NCBI GenBank assembly: GCA_903924465.1
Contig: CAIYBN010000038.1
Span: 1-64,000 of the forward strand
Direction of reading: 5' to 3'
Length of the DNA: 64,000 nt
Origin: an uncultured Myxococcales bacterium
Lineage (GTDB): Bacteria; Myxococcota_A; UBA9042
Under the pieces are notes generated by a model. The model did not search any database. It saw only the letters and a program-made list of their open reading frames with translations, and was not told the origin of the DNA. Shown here one piece after another: positions 1 through 8,164 of the stretch. The first letter of the stretch is position 1, and the number at the start of each line of letters is the position of its first letter. A program made the translations under genes and the position numbers.

Positions 1-504
1 AAACGGCTGCAGGCGACGCTCTACACGTCCGACGTCGAGGCGCGGCGATCGCTGGCGGCGGGCATGCCGCGCGTGGATGAAACCGTGCGGGGGGTGATCG
101 GCGCGGATACCGTTGTCGTCGTCGACGACGTCATTTACGGCAAGCCGACGGACGTGCAGGAAGCGCGCGAGATGCTGCAGCGGCTGTCGGGGCGCGAGCA
201 CCTCGTCATCACGGGCTTCTGCCTGTTTGACCTCAAACGCGCGCGGGAAGGCCTGCAAGCCGTCACGACGGTCGTGAAATTCAAGGAACTGACGCGCACG
301 GAGATCGACGCGTACGTCTCGGTCGGCGAGTCGATGGACAAGGCGGGCAGCTATGCGGTCCAGGGCGTTGGCAGCTACCTCGTGGAGTACCTGCGCGGCT
401 CGTACACCAATGTCGTCGGCCTACCACTTTGTCAGGTCATTGAGATGATGGAAGAAATGGGCGCACGCGACGTGTTGCCGTGGGGCGCGCGGGAAACCCT
501 ATGA
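1..504 (+). CDS. maf: Maf-family nucleotide pyrophosphatase, 5'-truncated by window edge
   Basis: The reading frame is open from base 1, so roughly the first 30-35 residues, including the SxSPRR-type start motif, lie outside the window. Visible family motifs are GADTVV, GKP (after DDVIY), ITGF, DKAGSYAVQG and the C-terminal YTNVVGLPL. Maf proteins are cytoplasmic pyrophosphatases that hydrolyse non-canonical or excess nucleoside triphosphates (dTTP/UTP type when the VQG and NVVGLPL motifs are present). The stop codon overlaps the start of the next gene in an ATGA, so the two are probably translationally coupled. A second Maf of the YceF subfamily lies at 57613-58224. Confidence 0.9.
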   Translation, partial: KRLQATLYTSDVEARRSLAAGMPRVDETVRGVIGADTVVVVDDVIYGKPTDVQEAREMLQRLSGREHLVITGFCLFDLKRAREGLQAVTTVVKFKELTRTEIDAYVSVGESMDKAGSYAVQGVGSYLVEYLRGSYTNVVGLPLCQVIEMMEEMGARDVLPWGARETL

Positions 505-1217
505 GCGACATTGCCGACAATCTGGCGACCGTGCGTGCGGCGATCGCGATGGCAGCCCAAGCGGCCGGACGACGCGCGGAAGATGTGACGCTGATCGCGG
601 TGTCCAAAGGCCATGGCGCCGATGACGTGCGGGCGGCGTACGCAGCGGGCCAGCGCGAATTTGGCGAGAACTACGTGCAGGAATGGCAGGAGAAGGCCGC
701 GGCGCTCGCGGATCTGGCGGACATCCGCTGGCATTTCCTCGGCCACCTGCAGCGCAACAAGATCCGCCAGGTGATTGGCAAGGTCGCGCTGCTGCATTCC
801 GCCGACGACATGGCGGGCATCGATGAGATGCAGCGCGCCGCGTGGAGCCAGAACGTCAAGCAGGACGTGCTGTTGCAGATCAACCTCGCCGACGAGGCGC
901 AAAAGCGCGGCTGCGGTGAGGACGACGCCGAGCTGTTCATCGACGTACTTTCGCGCTCGCCGAACCTGCGGTTGTGCGGCCTGATGACGTTGCCGCCGGC
1001 CAATGAAGACCCGGAGCTGACGCGCGCGTGGTTCCAGCGGCTGCGGACGCTGCGCGATCGCCTGCAGCAGCAGCTGCGCGGCCGTCCGGGCGTGCCCGCG
1101 AGCCTGTGGCTGTCGATGGGGATGAGCGGCGACTACCCGCTGGCGATTGCCGAAGGCGCGACGCACGTGCGGGTTGGCACCGCGATTTTTGGCGCACGGA
1201 TGCCGAAAATTCGCTGA
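501..1217 (+). CDS. yggS: YggS-family pyridoxal-phosphate homeostasis protein
   Basis: A 238-residue protein of the usual YggS/PLPBP length, which binds PLP and buffers vitamin B6 and amino-acid pools without a known catalytic reaction. The PLP lysine is in LIAVSK (about residue 36). FGENYVQE, WHFLGHLQRNK, LCGLMTLPP, LSMGMSGDY and the C-terminal VRVGTAIFG, which binds the cofactor phosphate, are all present. I chose the ATG at 501 because it forms an ATGA overlap with the Maf stop. A GTG 21 bases upstream is open but would add residues not typical of the family. Confidence 0.93.
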   Translation: MSDIADNLATVRAAIAMAAQAAGRRAEDVTLIAVSKGHGADDVRAAYAAGQREFGENYVQEWQEKAAALADLADIRWHFLGHLQRNKIRQVIGKVALLHSADDMAGIDEMQRAAWSQNVKQDVLLQINLADEAQKRGCGEDDAELFIDVLSRSPNLRLCGLMTLPPANEDPELTRAWFQRLRTLRDRLQQQLRGRPGVPASLWLSMGMSGDYPLAIAEGATHVRVGTAIFGARMPKIR

Positions 1218-1327
1218 AACGGCACCGCAAGCCAATTGGCACGTAGAAGTTGCACGTCCGTTTCGCGTTTCGCCTTGACGCTATGTTGGCCAGCAGCCTA
1301 GCGTCCGTTCTCTCTTGGGGAGTCGTC

Positions 1328-2146
1328 ATGGGCGAGACCGCGTATCTGAACCTGCACAACCACGAAACCGAGCTGGAGCACCACTACGGTCCGCAGGTGC
1401 ACCTGATCCACGACCCGCTGGCGCTAACCTGGCTGGCGCGGCTCTGCCATCCGAACTGCGTGCAGCCGGAGGTAAACCGCCTGATTACGCTGCTGTATCG
1501 CGGCTTGGCGCGGGAGGTCATCAACCGCGAATTTCCGCGCCGCGCCGTTCGCTCTGAGACGCGGATGCGGGAGTTGACGCCATTTGGCGTGTACGAAGGC
1601 CAGATCATCGACCCGACGACGGAAGTGACGACGGTCGATATCGCGCGCGCCGGCATCCTGCCGTCGATGGTGTGCTTTGACGCGCTGTGCGAAGTCATCG
1701 ACCCGACGCGGGTGCGGCAAGACCACATCCTGATGAACCGGCTTGTGGACGATCGCGCGCAGGTGACGGGCGCGGGCATGTTCGGCCGCAAGATCGCGGG
1801 TCCGGTCAAGGATCGCGTGCTGCTGGTGCCCGATCCGATGGGCGCGACCGGATCGTCGCTCGCTGAGGCGATCTCGTTCTATCAGACGGAGTTGGACGGC
1901 TCGCCCAAGCAGGTCTTCTGCCTGAACCTCATCGTGACGCCGGAGTTCATCAAGCGCCTGACGACGCAGTTCCCGGGACTTGTGCACATTTACGCGTATC
2001 GTCTGGACCGCGGGCTGTCGCCTGCCGACGTGCTGGCGGACGTGCCGGGCGCCCAGTGGGACCGCGAACGTGGCTTGAATGACCAACACTACATCGTTCC
2101 GGGCGCGGGCGGCATGGGTGAAATCATGAACAACGCGCTGACGTAG
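1328..2146 (+). CDS. upp: Uracil phosphoribosyltransferase (divergent, long form)
   Basis: Converts uracil and PRPP to UMP in pyrimidine salvage. The PRPP-binding loop reads LLVPDPMGATGSS, where most Upp proteins have DPMLATGGS. The C-terminal GLNDQHYIVPGAGGMG corresponds to the uracil-binding IVPGLGDAG region. At 272 residues it is longer than the usual ~208, mainly through N-terminal and internal additions, so the exact subfamily is less certain than the fold. The ATG at 1328 follows GGGGAG by 6 bases and was preferred over an upstream in-frame start at 1250 with no ribosome site. hpt follows 9 bases downstream, so the pair form a base-salvage operon. Confidence 0.85.
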   Translation: MGETAYLNLHNHETELEHHYGPQVHLIHDPLALTWLARLCHPNCVQPEVNRLITLLYRGLAREVINREFPRRAVRSETRMRELTPFGVYEGQIIDPTTEVTTVDIARAGILPSMVCFDALCEVIDPTRVRQDHILMNRLVDDRAQVTGAGMFGRKIAGPVKDRVLLVPDPMGATGSSLAEAISFYQTELDGSPKQVFCLNLIVTPEFIKRLTTQFPGLVHIYAYRLDRGLSPADVLADVPGAQWDRERGLNDQHYIVPGAGGMGEIMNNALT

Positions 2147-2155
2147 GAGCTGACC

Positions 2156-2689
2156 ATGGCCAAGACTGAACGCGTGGAAGTGTTCCTGTCCGCAGAGAAG
2201 CTGAATGCGCGCGTGGCCGAAATGGGCCGCGAAATCGAAGCGTTGCCGGCAACGGAGCAGCCGCTCGTGCTGATCTGCGTGCTCAAGGGCTCGATCCTGT
2301 TCTTTGCCGATCTCGTGCGCAACCTGCAGCGGCCCGTGCACCTCGTGTTCCTCGGTGTGTCGAGCTATTCGGGTGGCACGGAGACTTCCGGCGCGGTGCG
2401 GCTGACGCACGACCTGACGCTGGACATCGCGGGGCGGGACGTGGTCATCGTCGAGGACATCGTCGATACCGGCCTGACCATGAGCTACCTGCTGCACAAC
2501 CTGGAATCGCGCGGCCCGAAGTCCGTCGCCGTTTGCACGCTGCTGCACAAGCCCGCGCGGCAGAAGATCGCCGTGCCGCTGACGTGGGTGGGTTTCACGA
2601 TTGAGGACGTCTTCGTTGTCGGCTACGGTCTGGACTATGAAGAGCGGTACCGCAACCTGCCGTATATCGGGGTCATGCACTTTGACTAG
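2156..2689 (+). CDS. hpt: Hypoxanthine phosphoribosyltransferase
   Basis: A 177-residue purine-salvage enzyme making IMP or GMP from hypoxanthine or guanine and PRPP. The signature VVIVEDIVDTGLTM forms the PRPP loop with the two acidic residues and threonine of the type I phosphoribosyltransferase fold. LVLICVLKGSILF is the PPi-binding loop, and FVVGYGLDYEERYRNLPYIG is the C-terminal base and Mg site. The length matches the family. A GGAG lies 8 bases before the ATG, overlapping the end of upp, so the two genes are very probably co-transcribed. Confidence 0.95.
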   Translation: MAKTERVEVFLSAEKLNARVAEMGREIEALPATEQPLVLICVLKGSILFFADLVRNLQRPVHLVFLGVSSYSGGTETSGAVRLTHDLTLDIAGRDVVIVEDIVDTGLTMSYLLHNLESRGPKSVAVCTLLHKPARQKIAVPLTWVGFTIEDVFVVGYGLDYEERYRNLPYIGVMHFD

Positions 2690-2842
2690 ACGTGCCCGCC
2701 AAAACCGGAGAGCGATTGCTGTTCGGCGATGGGCAGGTTTAGGCTGCTGGCTGGGTCGCCAGGCTCGCGTCCCTGCAGGCCGACTCGCGGCGACACGAGA
2801 ACTTTGGCTCCGAGTCAATGCAAGGATGTCGAGCGTGACCGC

Positions 2843-3478
2843 ATGAAACTGCGCTTTCTGGGCCACGCTGCGTTCGCGCTCGAACTCGGCGGCCTGCGCC
2901 TGTGCCTCGATCCGCACAAGCCCGGCGTTGTCGGTGGGCGCTTTCAGTTGCCGGCCATCGTCGGACCCTTTGACGCGCTGGCCAGCACGCATCCGCACGA
3001 GGATCACAGCGCTTGGACGCCGGCGCTTGGCACGACGACCCGCATCGAGGGCGACACGGTGCTGGGTGCGCTGACCGTGCGCGGCCGATCGGTCTTCCAC
3101 GACGCGGATCGCGGCCTGCGCATGGGCCTCTCGACCATGCTGTCTTTTGAGGCCGAGGGCGTGCGCGTCGTGCATTGCGGCGACGTGGGCAGCTACGACG
3201 CTTCCGACGTTGAATGGCTGCGCGGCACGGACGTCCTCCTGGTCCCGGCGGGTGGCACGTACACGCTGGACGGTGCCGGCGCGGCCGAACTTGTGCGCGC
3301 GGTGCAGCCAAAGATGGCGATGCCGATGCACGCCGCGGACCCGCGGATCGACCTGCCGCTTGCGCCCATCAGCGATTTCCTGCAGCACTTTGCCCAGCCC
3401 ATCTGGCGCGGTGCGGTGCTGGAGTGGACCGCCGGAGCGCCCGTCCCGGCGGCGATCGTCGTGCTGGACGCGCCGTAG
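2843..3478 (+). CDS. Metallo-beta-lactamase-fold metal-dependent hydrolase (UlaG-like)
   Basis: A 211-residue cytoplasmic protein without a signal peptide. It begins MKLRFLGHAAFALE, a typical first strand of the UlaG/UPF0173 branch of the metallo-beta-lactamase superfamily. The metal motif HxHxDH is seen as THPHEDH (about residue 52). HCGDVG supplies the bridging aspartate, and PMHAA a late histidine. The substrate is unknown; relatives act as lactonases or RNA and nucleotide hydrolases. The gene stands alone, 153 bases after hpt and 70 bases before a lipoprotein gene. The ATG at 2843 was chosen because the fold begins there; longer in-frame starts add low-complexity sequence. Confidence 0.8.
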   Translation: MKLRFLGHAAFALELGGLRLCLDPHKPGVVGGRFQLPAIVGPFDALASTHPHEDHSAWTPALGTTTRIEGDTVLGALTVRGRSVFHDADRGLRMGLSTMLSFEAEGVRVVHCGDVGSYDASDVEWLRGTDVLLVPAGGTYTLDGAGAAELVRAVQPKMAMPMHAADPRIDLPLAPISDFLQHFAQPIWRGAVLEWTAGAPVPAAIVVLDAP

Positions 3479-3548
3479 CCCGGACACAATCGTTGACGAT
3501 CGCGGCCGGAAAGTGACACCATGACCGCCTGCTCGCCGGAGGTTTCGT

Positions 3549-5435
3549 ATGCGTCTTTCATCCCTTTCCATGCTCGCTTGTTGGCTCTTGCTGGCCACCG
3601 CTGCTTGCAGCAACACCACCGCCAACAACGGCACGGGCAGCACCGACACCGGCAGCGGCGACACGCAGACGCTCGGCGACACTGCGCAAAATGACACGAC
3701 GACTGGCACCGACAGCGCCGTGAACGACACCGGCAGCAAGGACGTCCAGGACACGACCGGCACCGACGCGACGCCCGGCACGGACATCGTCGACGAAAAG
3801 ACCGCAGACACAGACGCTGTCATCCTCACCGACACCGATTCGCCCGACGTGAGCGACACGCAAATCGCCGTCGACACGACCGCGACGGACATCTACGTGC
3901 CGGACGTGCCGCCCGGTTCGTGCACCAAGGACGCGGATTGCCTCGGCCTCAACTTTGCGCCGTGCCAGATCGGCTACTGCGACATGACGGCCAAGATGTG
4001 CAAAGTCAAAGCCGCAGCCGACGGCGGCGCGTGCAGCGTGGGCGGCTCCTGCGGCGGCCCCGGCACCTGCAAAAAAGGCGGCTGCGATGCGCCGTCCACG
4101 TGCAAGCCGGACGTCTGTTCACCGCAAGAGTTGGCGTGCGGGGCCAAGATCGTCATCGACCTTGGCACGCTCGGCGCGTCCAGCTTTGGCGGCTACGGCA
4201 ACTGTTCCAGCAACAAGTGGGCCGGCCCGGAACTCGCGATCCTGTTGACCAGCGACGTGACGATGACGGCTTCGCTCAGCCTCGACAGCACCGGCGTGAC
4301 CGCCGACGCGCAGATGTTCGACATCGCGCCGACCCTCGACGGCAAGTGCGACACGTCCGCCTGCGATGATTCGTCGTACTACTCGCTGACCATCGGCCTG
4401 CCCGCCGGCGTGCCGCGCATCGTGATCCTCGACACTTCCGCGCCCGACACGGGCACCGTCACGCTGACGCTCGACTGCACGGTCACGACCATCTGCGGCG
4501 ACGGCACTTGTGACGCCAGCGAGAGCTGCAGCACCTGCGCCAAGGACTGCGGCGGCTGCAGCACGACGGGCTGCGGCGACGGCAAGTGCGACGCCAATGA
4601 AAACTGCATCACCTGCGTGCAAGACTGCGGCGCGTGCGTTCCCGGCTGCCTGAAGAGCAACTCCCCGGGCTGCGGCGGCTGCGCGTGCGAAGCGTGCGTG
4701 TGCAACGACCCGAGCAACGGGGACCCGTACTGCTGCAACAACTCCTGGGACAGCACGTGCGTCAAGGAATGCAAAGCGTGCAGTGCCACCGCGTGCGGAA
4801 CGTTCAACGACGTCTGCGGCGACGCGATCTGCGGCGCCAACGAGGACAGCACGAGCTGCCCCAACGACTGCGGCAGCTCGTACCTGTACTGCGGCGACGG
4901 CATCTGCTCGGCCTCTGAGAAGGAAGACTGCAAGGGCTGCTCACAGGATTGCGGCTACTGCATGATGGCCGGCCTCACCAGCTCCGGCTGCGGCGACGGC
5001 ACCTGCAGCGGCGACGAGAACTGCACCACCTGCACCGCGGACTGCGGCGTCTGCGGCGACTACAGCTGCGCCTGCCTTGCCGATTCGACCTGCTGCACGG
5101 CCGATTTTGGCTACTACTGCCAGGACGCCTGCAACACGTGCATCGCGGCGGCCGGCGGCGGCAGCTGCCCAATCTCCACCTGCGGCGACGGCGTGTGCTC
5201 GGGCGAAACCTGCCAGTCCTGCTCAACGGACTGCGGCGAATGCCCCGCGTACTGCGGCGACGGCAACTGCGACCCTGGCGAGGACAAGACCACGTGCCCG
5301 AGCGACTGCGCGACGGGCTGTCAGGGCAAGTGCGGCAAGTCCAGCAAGGAAGCGGACGGCACGTACTGCTGGTGTGACACGTACTGCACGTCGTCCGGCG
5401 ACTGCTGCAGCGACAAAGCCACCTTCTGCCCGTAG
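3549..5435 (+). CDS. Secreted Cys-rich lipoprotein with CGDGxC repeats and a C-terminal somatomedin-B-like domain
   Basis: The 628-residue product starts with a lipoprotein signal ending at TAAC (Cys about residue 20). An Asp/Thr/Ser-rich linker follows to about residue 120. Next come a Cys-rich segment, a beta-rich domain with few cysteines (about 198-312), and a run of modules of the form CGDGxCxxxExCxxCxxDCGxC. Among these is a CCxxxWDxxCxxEC module. The last ~38 residues have eight cysteines with intervals 3, 11, 1, 3, 5, 0 and 6, the somatomedin-B pattern except that its second interval is usually nearer 9. GGAGG lies 6 bases before the ATG. It is probably on the outer membrane, exposed or periplasmic. 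Function is unknown; adhesion or matrix binding would fit the modules but is inference. Confidence 0.85.
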   Translation: MRLSSLSMLACWLLLATAACSNTTANNGTGSTDTGSGDTQTLGDTAQNDTTTGTDSAVNDTGSKDVQDTTGTDATPGTDIVDEKTADTDAVILTDTDSPDVSDTQIAVDTTATDIYVPDVPPGSCTKDADCLGLNFAPCQIGYCDMTAKMCKVKAAADGGACSVGGSCGGPGTCKKGGCDAPSTCKPDVCSPQELACGAKIVIDLGTLGASSFGGYGNCSSNKWAGPELAILLTSDVTMTASLSLDSTGVTADAQMFDIAPTLDGKCDTSACDDSSYYSLTIGLPAGVPRIVILDTSAPDTGTVTLTLDCTVTTICGDGTCDASESCSTCAKDCGGCSTTGCGDGKCDANENCITCVQDCGACVPGCLKSNSPGCGGCACEACVCNDPSNGDPYCCNNSWDSTCVKECKACSATACGTFNDVCGDAICGANEDSTSCPNDCGSSYLYCGDGICSASEKEDCKGCSQDCGYCMMAGLTSSGCGDGTCSGDENCTTCTADCGVCGDYSCACLADSTCCTADFGYYCQDACNTCIAAAGGGSCPISTCGDGVCSGETCQSCSTDCGECPAYCGDGNCDPGEDKTTCPSDCATGCQGKCGKSSKEADGTYCWCDTYCTSSGDCCSDKATFCP

Positions 5436-5452
5436 TCCATCGCGAGGGTGAC

Positions 5453-8164
5453 ATGGCTGAGCGTCGCCCGACCCTGCTGCTGATTGACGGCTCCCACGCG
5501 CTGTTCCGCGCCTATTTCGCCGTGCGCCACTTGGCCTCGCCGACGGGACAGCCGACGGGCGCGGTCTTTGGTTTCGTGTCGATGCTGCAGAAGCTGCTGC
5601 GTGAGAAGAAGCCCGACAAGATCGCGGTGTGTTTTGACGTCTCAGGGCCGACGTTTCGCCATGACATGGATCCGAACTACAAGGCCAATCGCCCGGACAT
5701 GCCCGAGGATCTGGCGCAGCAGTGGCCGATCGCGTCGCGCGTCGCGGAGGAATTCGGCCTGCCGGTGATTGGCATTCCGGGGCTGGAAGCGGACGACCTG
5801 ATCGCGACGTTGGCGGTGGAAGGCCAAGCCGCGGGACATGACGTCATCATCGTCTCCGGCGACAAAGACCTGATGCAGCTGGTCATCGATCCCAAGGACG
5901 GCAAGTCCGGGATCACGCAGCTCGACGACGGCAAGGGCATCCTCTACGACGAGAACGCAGTGCTGGCCAAGTGGGGCGTGCGGCGCGATCAAGTCGGCGA
6001 CTTGCTGGCGATCATGGGCGACACCGCGGACAACATTCCCGGTGTGCGCGGCATTGGCGAGAAAGGCGCGGTCAAGCTGCTGACGGATTGGGGCTCGCTG
6101 GACGCGATCTACGCCAACCTCGACAAGGTGACGCCGCCGCGGGCGCAGGACCTGCTGCGCGCTTCCCACGACGCCGCGCGGCTGGCGCAGAAGCTGGTGG
6201 CGCTGAAATGCGACGCGAAGCTGCCGTTTACCTTGGACGACCTCAAGCCGAAGGCGGAGCAGCGGGCGGCGCTCGCGCGGACGTTCACCGATCTGGGCTT
6301 CAAGCGGCTGACTGCGGACTACGCTGAGCCGGAGCCAGAAACGGCGACGACGCAGATCGCGATCGAGACGATCACGGACCTGCGGGACCTCGCGGGCGTT
6401 GCGGAGCAGATTCGCTCCACCCGCCACGTGGCGATCTGCGCCGTGCAAAGCCACCCCGATCCGGAGCGGCTGATGCCCATGTGGGGCGAGCTGGTCGGCC
6501 TGGGGCTGTGCTGGTCGCCGCTGCATGTGGCCTACGTGCCGATGCGCCACCGCACGCTGGGCGCGCAACTGCGGGTGGCGGACGTGCTGCGCGTGCTGGC
6601 GCCCGTGCTGGAAAACCCGCAAATCGCCAAGATTGGCCACCACGCGAAATACGACGCGATCGCGCTGCGCCGCGCGGGCGTGCAAGTGCGCGGGTGGACG
6701 GGCGATCCGATGCTGGCGAGCTACCTGCACGAACCCGAGCGCCACAGCCACACGCTGCGCAACATCGCGTCGTCGTACCTCAACCAGCAGCTTGTCGAGG
6801 ACGGCGAACTGCTGGGCAAAGGCAAGGCGCAGACCGGCTGGGACGCGGTGCCGATCGACAAGGCCGCCGAGCACGTGGGCATGCGGGCGCACCTGACGCG
6901 GCTGGCGGAGCTGGAACTGCGGCCGCTGCTGGCGGAAAACGGCCTGCTGCCGCTGTACACCGATCTGGAGATTCCGCTGTCGGACGTCCTGGCCGACATG
7001 GAATTCACCGGCATCCGCGTGGACGTGGACGAACTGAACCGCCAGAGCGAGTGGCTCGCAACCGAGATCGCCGGCGAGGAAGCGCAGATCCACGAGATGG
7101 CGGGCGCTCCGTTCAACGTCGGGTCGCCGACGCAATTGGCCGATGTGCTGTTCCAGAAGCTCAAGCTGCCGGCCAAGAAGCGGACGCAGAGCGGCTATTC
7201 GACGGACCAGAGCGTGCTGGAAGGGCTTGTGGACGTGCATCCGCTGCCGGCGCGCGTGCTGCGGTGGCGGCAACTGACCAAGCTGAAAGGGACGTACACC
7301 GACGCGCTGCCGGCGCAGATCCAGCCGGAAACACATCGCGTTCACACGTGTTTTCAGCAGGCGGTGGCGGCGACGGGGCGCCTTTCGTCCATCGAACCCA
7401 ACCTGCAGAACATCCCCGTGCGATCGACCGAAGGGCGGCGGATTCGCCAAGCCTTCGTCGCGCCGCCGGGCAGCGTGCTCATTTCAGCCGACTACAGCCA
7501 GATCGAGCTGCGGGTGATGGCGCACCTCGCCCACGATCCGGGGCTGCTGTCCGCGTTCCAGCAGGGCCGCGACATCCACCGCGAGACCGCGGCGCGGATG
7601 TTCAACGTCTTTCCGGAGATGGTGACGAACGAACAGCGCAGCGCCGCGAAGACGATCAACTTCGGCGTGCTGTACGGCATGGGTCCGCAGCGGCTGAGCC
7701 GCGAGATCGGCGTGACGCAAAAGGACGCCAAGGCGTTCATTGACTTGTATTTCCAGCAGTTCCCCGGCGTGCACGGCTTCATGGAACGCACGCTGGACGA
7801 CGCGCGGCGCACGGGCGAAGTGCGGACGCTGTTTGGCCGGCGGCGACAGGTCGCCAATCTCGGCAGCCAGAATCACGGGGACAGGGCGGCGGCGGAGCGG
7901 ATCGCGGTCAATACGCCGGTCCAGGGCACGGCGGCGGATTTGATCAAGCGCGCCATGCTGACCGTGGCATCCGAGCTCAGGTCCGCGCATTTGCAGGCGA
8001 AAATGCTGCTGCAAGTCCACGATGAACTGGTGCTGGAAGCGCCCGAGGGCGAGATCGAGCAGGTCACCCAGCTGCTGCGCAAGGCGATGATGGCCGCGGG
8101 CGAACTGGCGGTGCCGCTGCACGTCGACGTGCGGTCGGCGGCAAATTGGGCCGAAGCGCACTAG
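5453..8164 (+). CDS. polA: DNA polymerase I with apparently inactive proofreading domain
   Basis: A 903-residue, three-domain DNA polymerase I for Okazaki fragment processing and repair. The 5'-nuclease is about residues 1-290. The middle exonuclease-like domain is about 300-490, and the polymerase follows. Polymerase motifs are intact: A DYSQIELRVMAHLA (about 680), B AAKTINFGVLYG (about 735), and C LQVHDELVLE (about 853). In the 3'-5' exonuclease region the DTE motif is replaced by the stretch VAICAVQSH. The Tyr and Asp of motif III are also lost (KAAEHVG for YAAEDAD), although the motif II KYD remains. Proofreading is therefore probably absent, as in Taq polymerase. It lies 17 bases after the Cys-rich gene and abuts uvrB tail to tail. 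Confidence 0.97.
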   Translation: MAERRPTLLLIDGSHALFRAYFAVRHLASPTGQPTGAVFGFVSMLQKLLREKKPDKIAVCFDVSGPTFRHDMDPNYKANRPDMPEDLAQQWPIASRVAEEFGLPVIGIPGLEADDLIATLAVEGQAAGHDVIIVSGDKDLMQLVIDPKDGKSGITQLDDGKGILYDENAVLAKWGVRRDQVGDLLAIMGDTADNIPGVRGIGEKGAVKLLTDWGSLDAIYANLDKVTPPRAQDLLRASHDAARLAQKLVALKCDAKLPFTLDDLKPKAEQRAALARTFTDLGFKRLTADYAEPEPETATTQIAIETITDLRDLAGVAEQIRSTRHVAICAVQSHPDPERLMPMWGELVGLGLCWSPLHVAYVPMRHRTLGAQLRVADVLRVLAPVLENPQIAKIGHHAKYDAIALRRAGVQVRGWTGDPMLASYLHEPERHSHTLRNIASSYLNQQLVEDGELLGKGKAQTGWDAVPIDKAAEHVGMRAHLTRLAELELRPLLAENGLLPLYTDLEIPLSDVLADMEFTGIRVDVDELNRQSEWLATEIAGEEAQIHEMAGAPFNVGSPTQLADVLFQKLKLPAKKRTQSGYSTDQSVLEGLVDVHPLPARVLRWRQLTKLKGTYTDALPAQIQPETHRVHTCFQQAVAATGRLSSIEPNLQNIPVRSTEGRRIRQAFVAPPGSVLISADYSQIELRVMAHLAHDPGLLSAFQQGRDIHRETAARMFNVFPEMVTNEQRSAAKTINFGVLYGMGPQRLSREIGVTQKDAKAFIDLYFQQFPGVHGFMERTLDDARRTGEVRTLFGRRRQVANLGSQNHGDRAAAERIAVNTPVQGTAADLIKRAMLTVASELRSAHLQAKMLLQVHDELVLEAPEGEIEQVTQLLRKAMMAAGELAVPLHVDVRSAANWAEAH

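Noticed and set aside
2739-3892. Long minus-strand frame covering the MBL and Cys-rich genes
   Set aside because: The encoded product is repetitive Ser/Val and Arg/Ala sequence with no domain, and it lies across two well-supported plus-strand genes.
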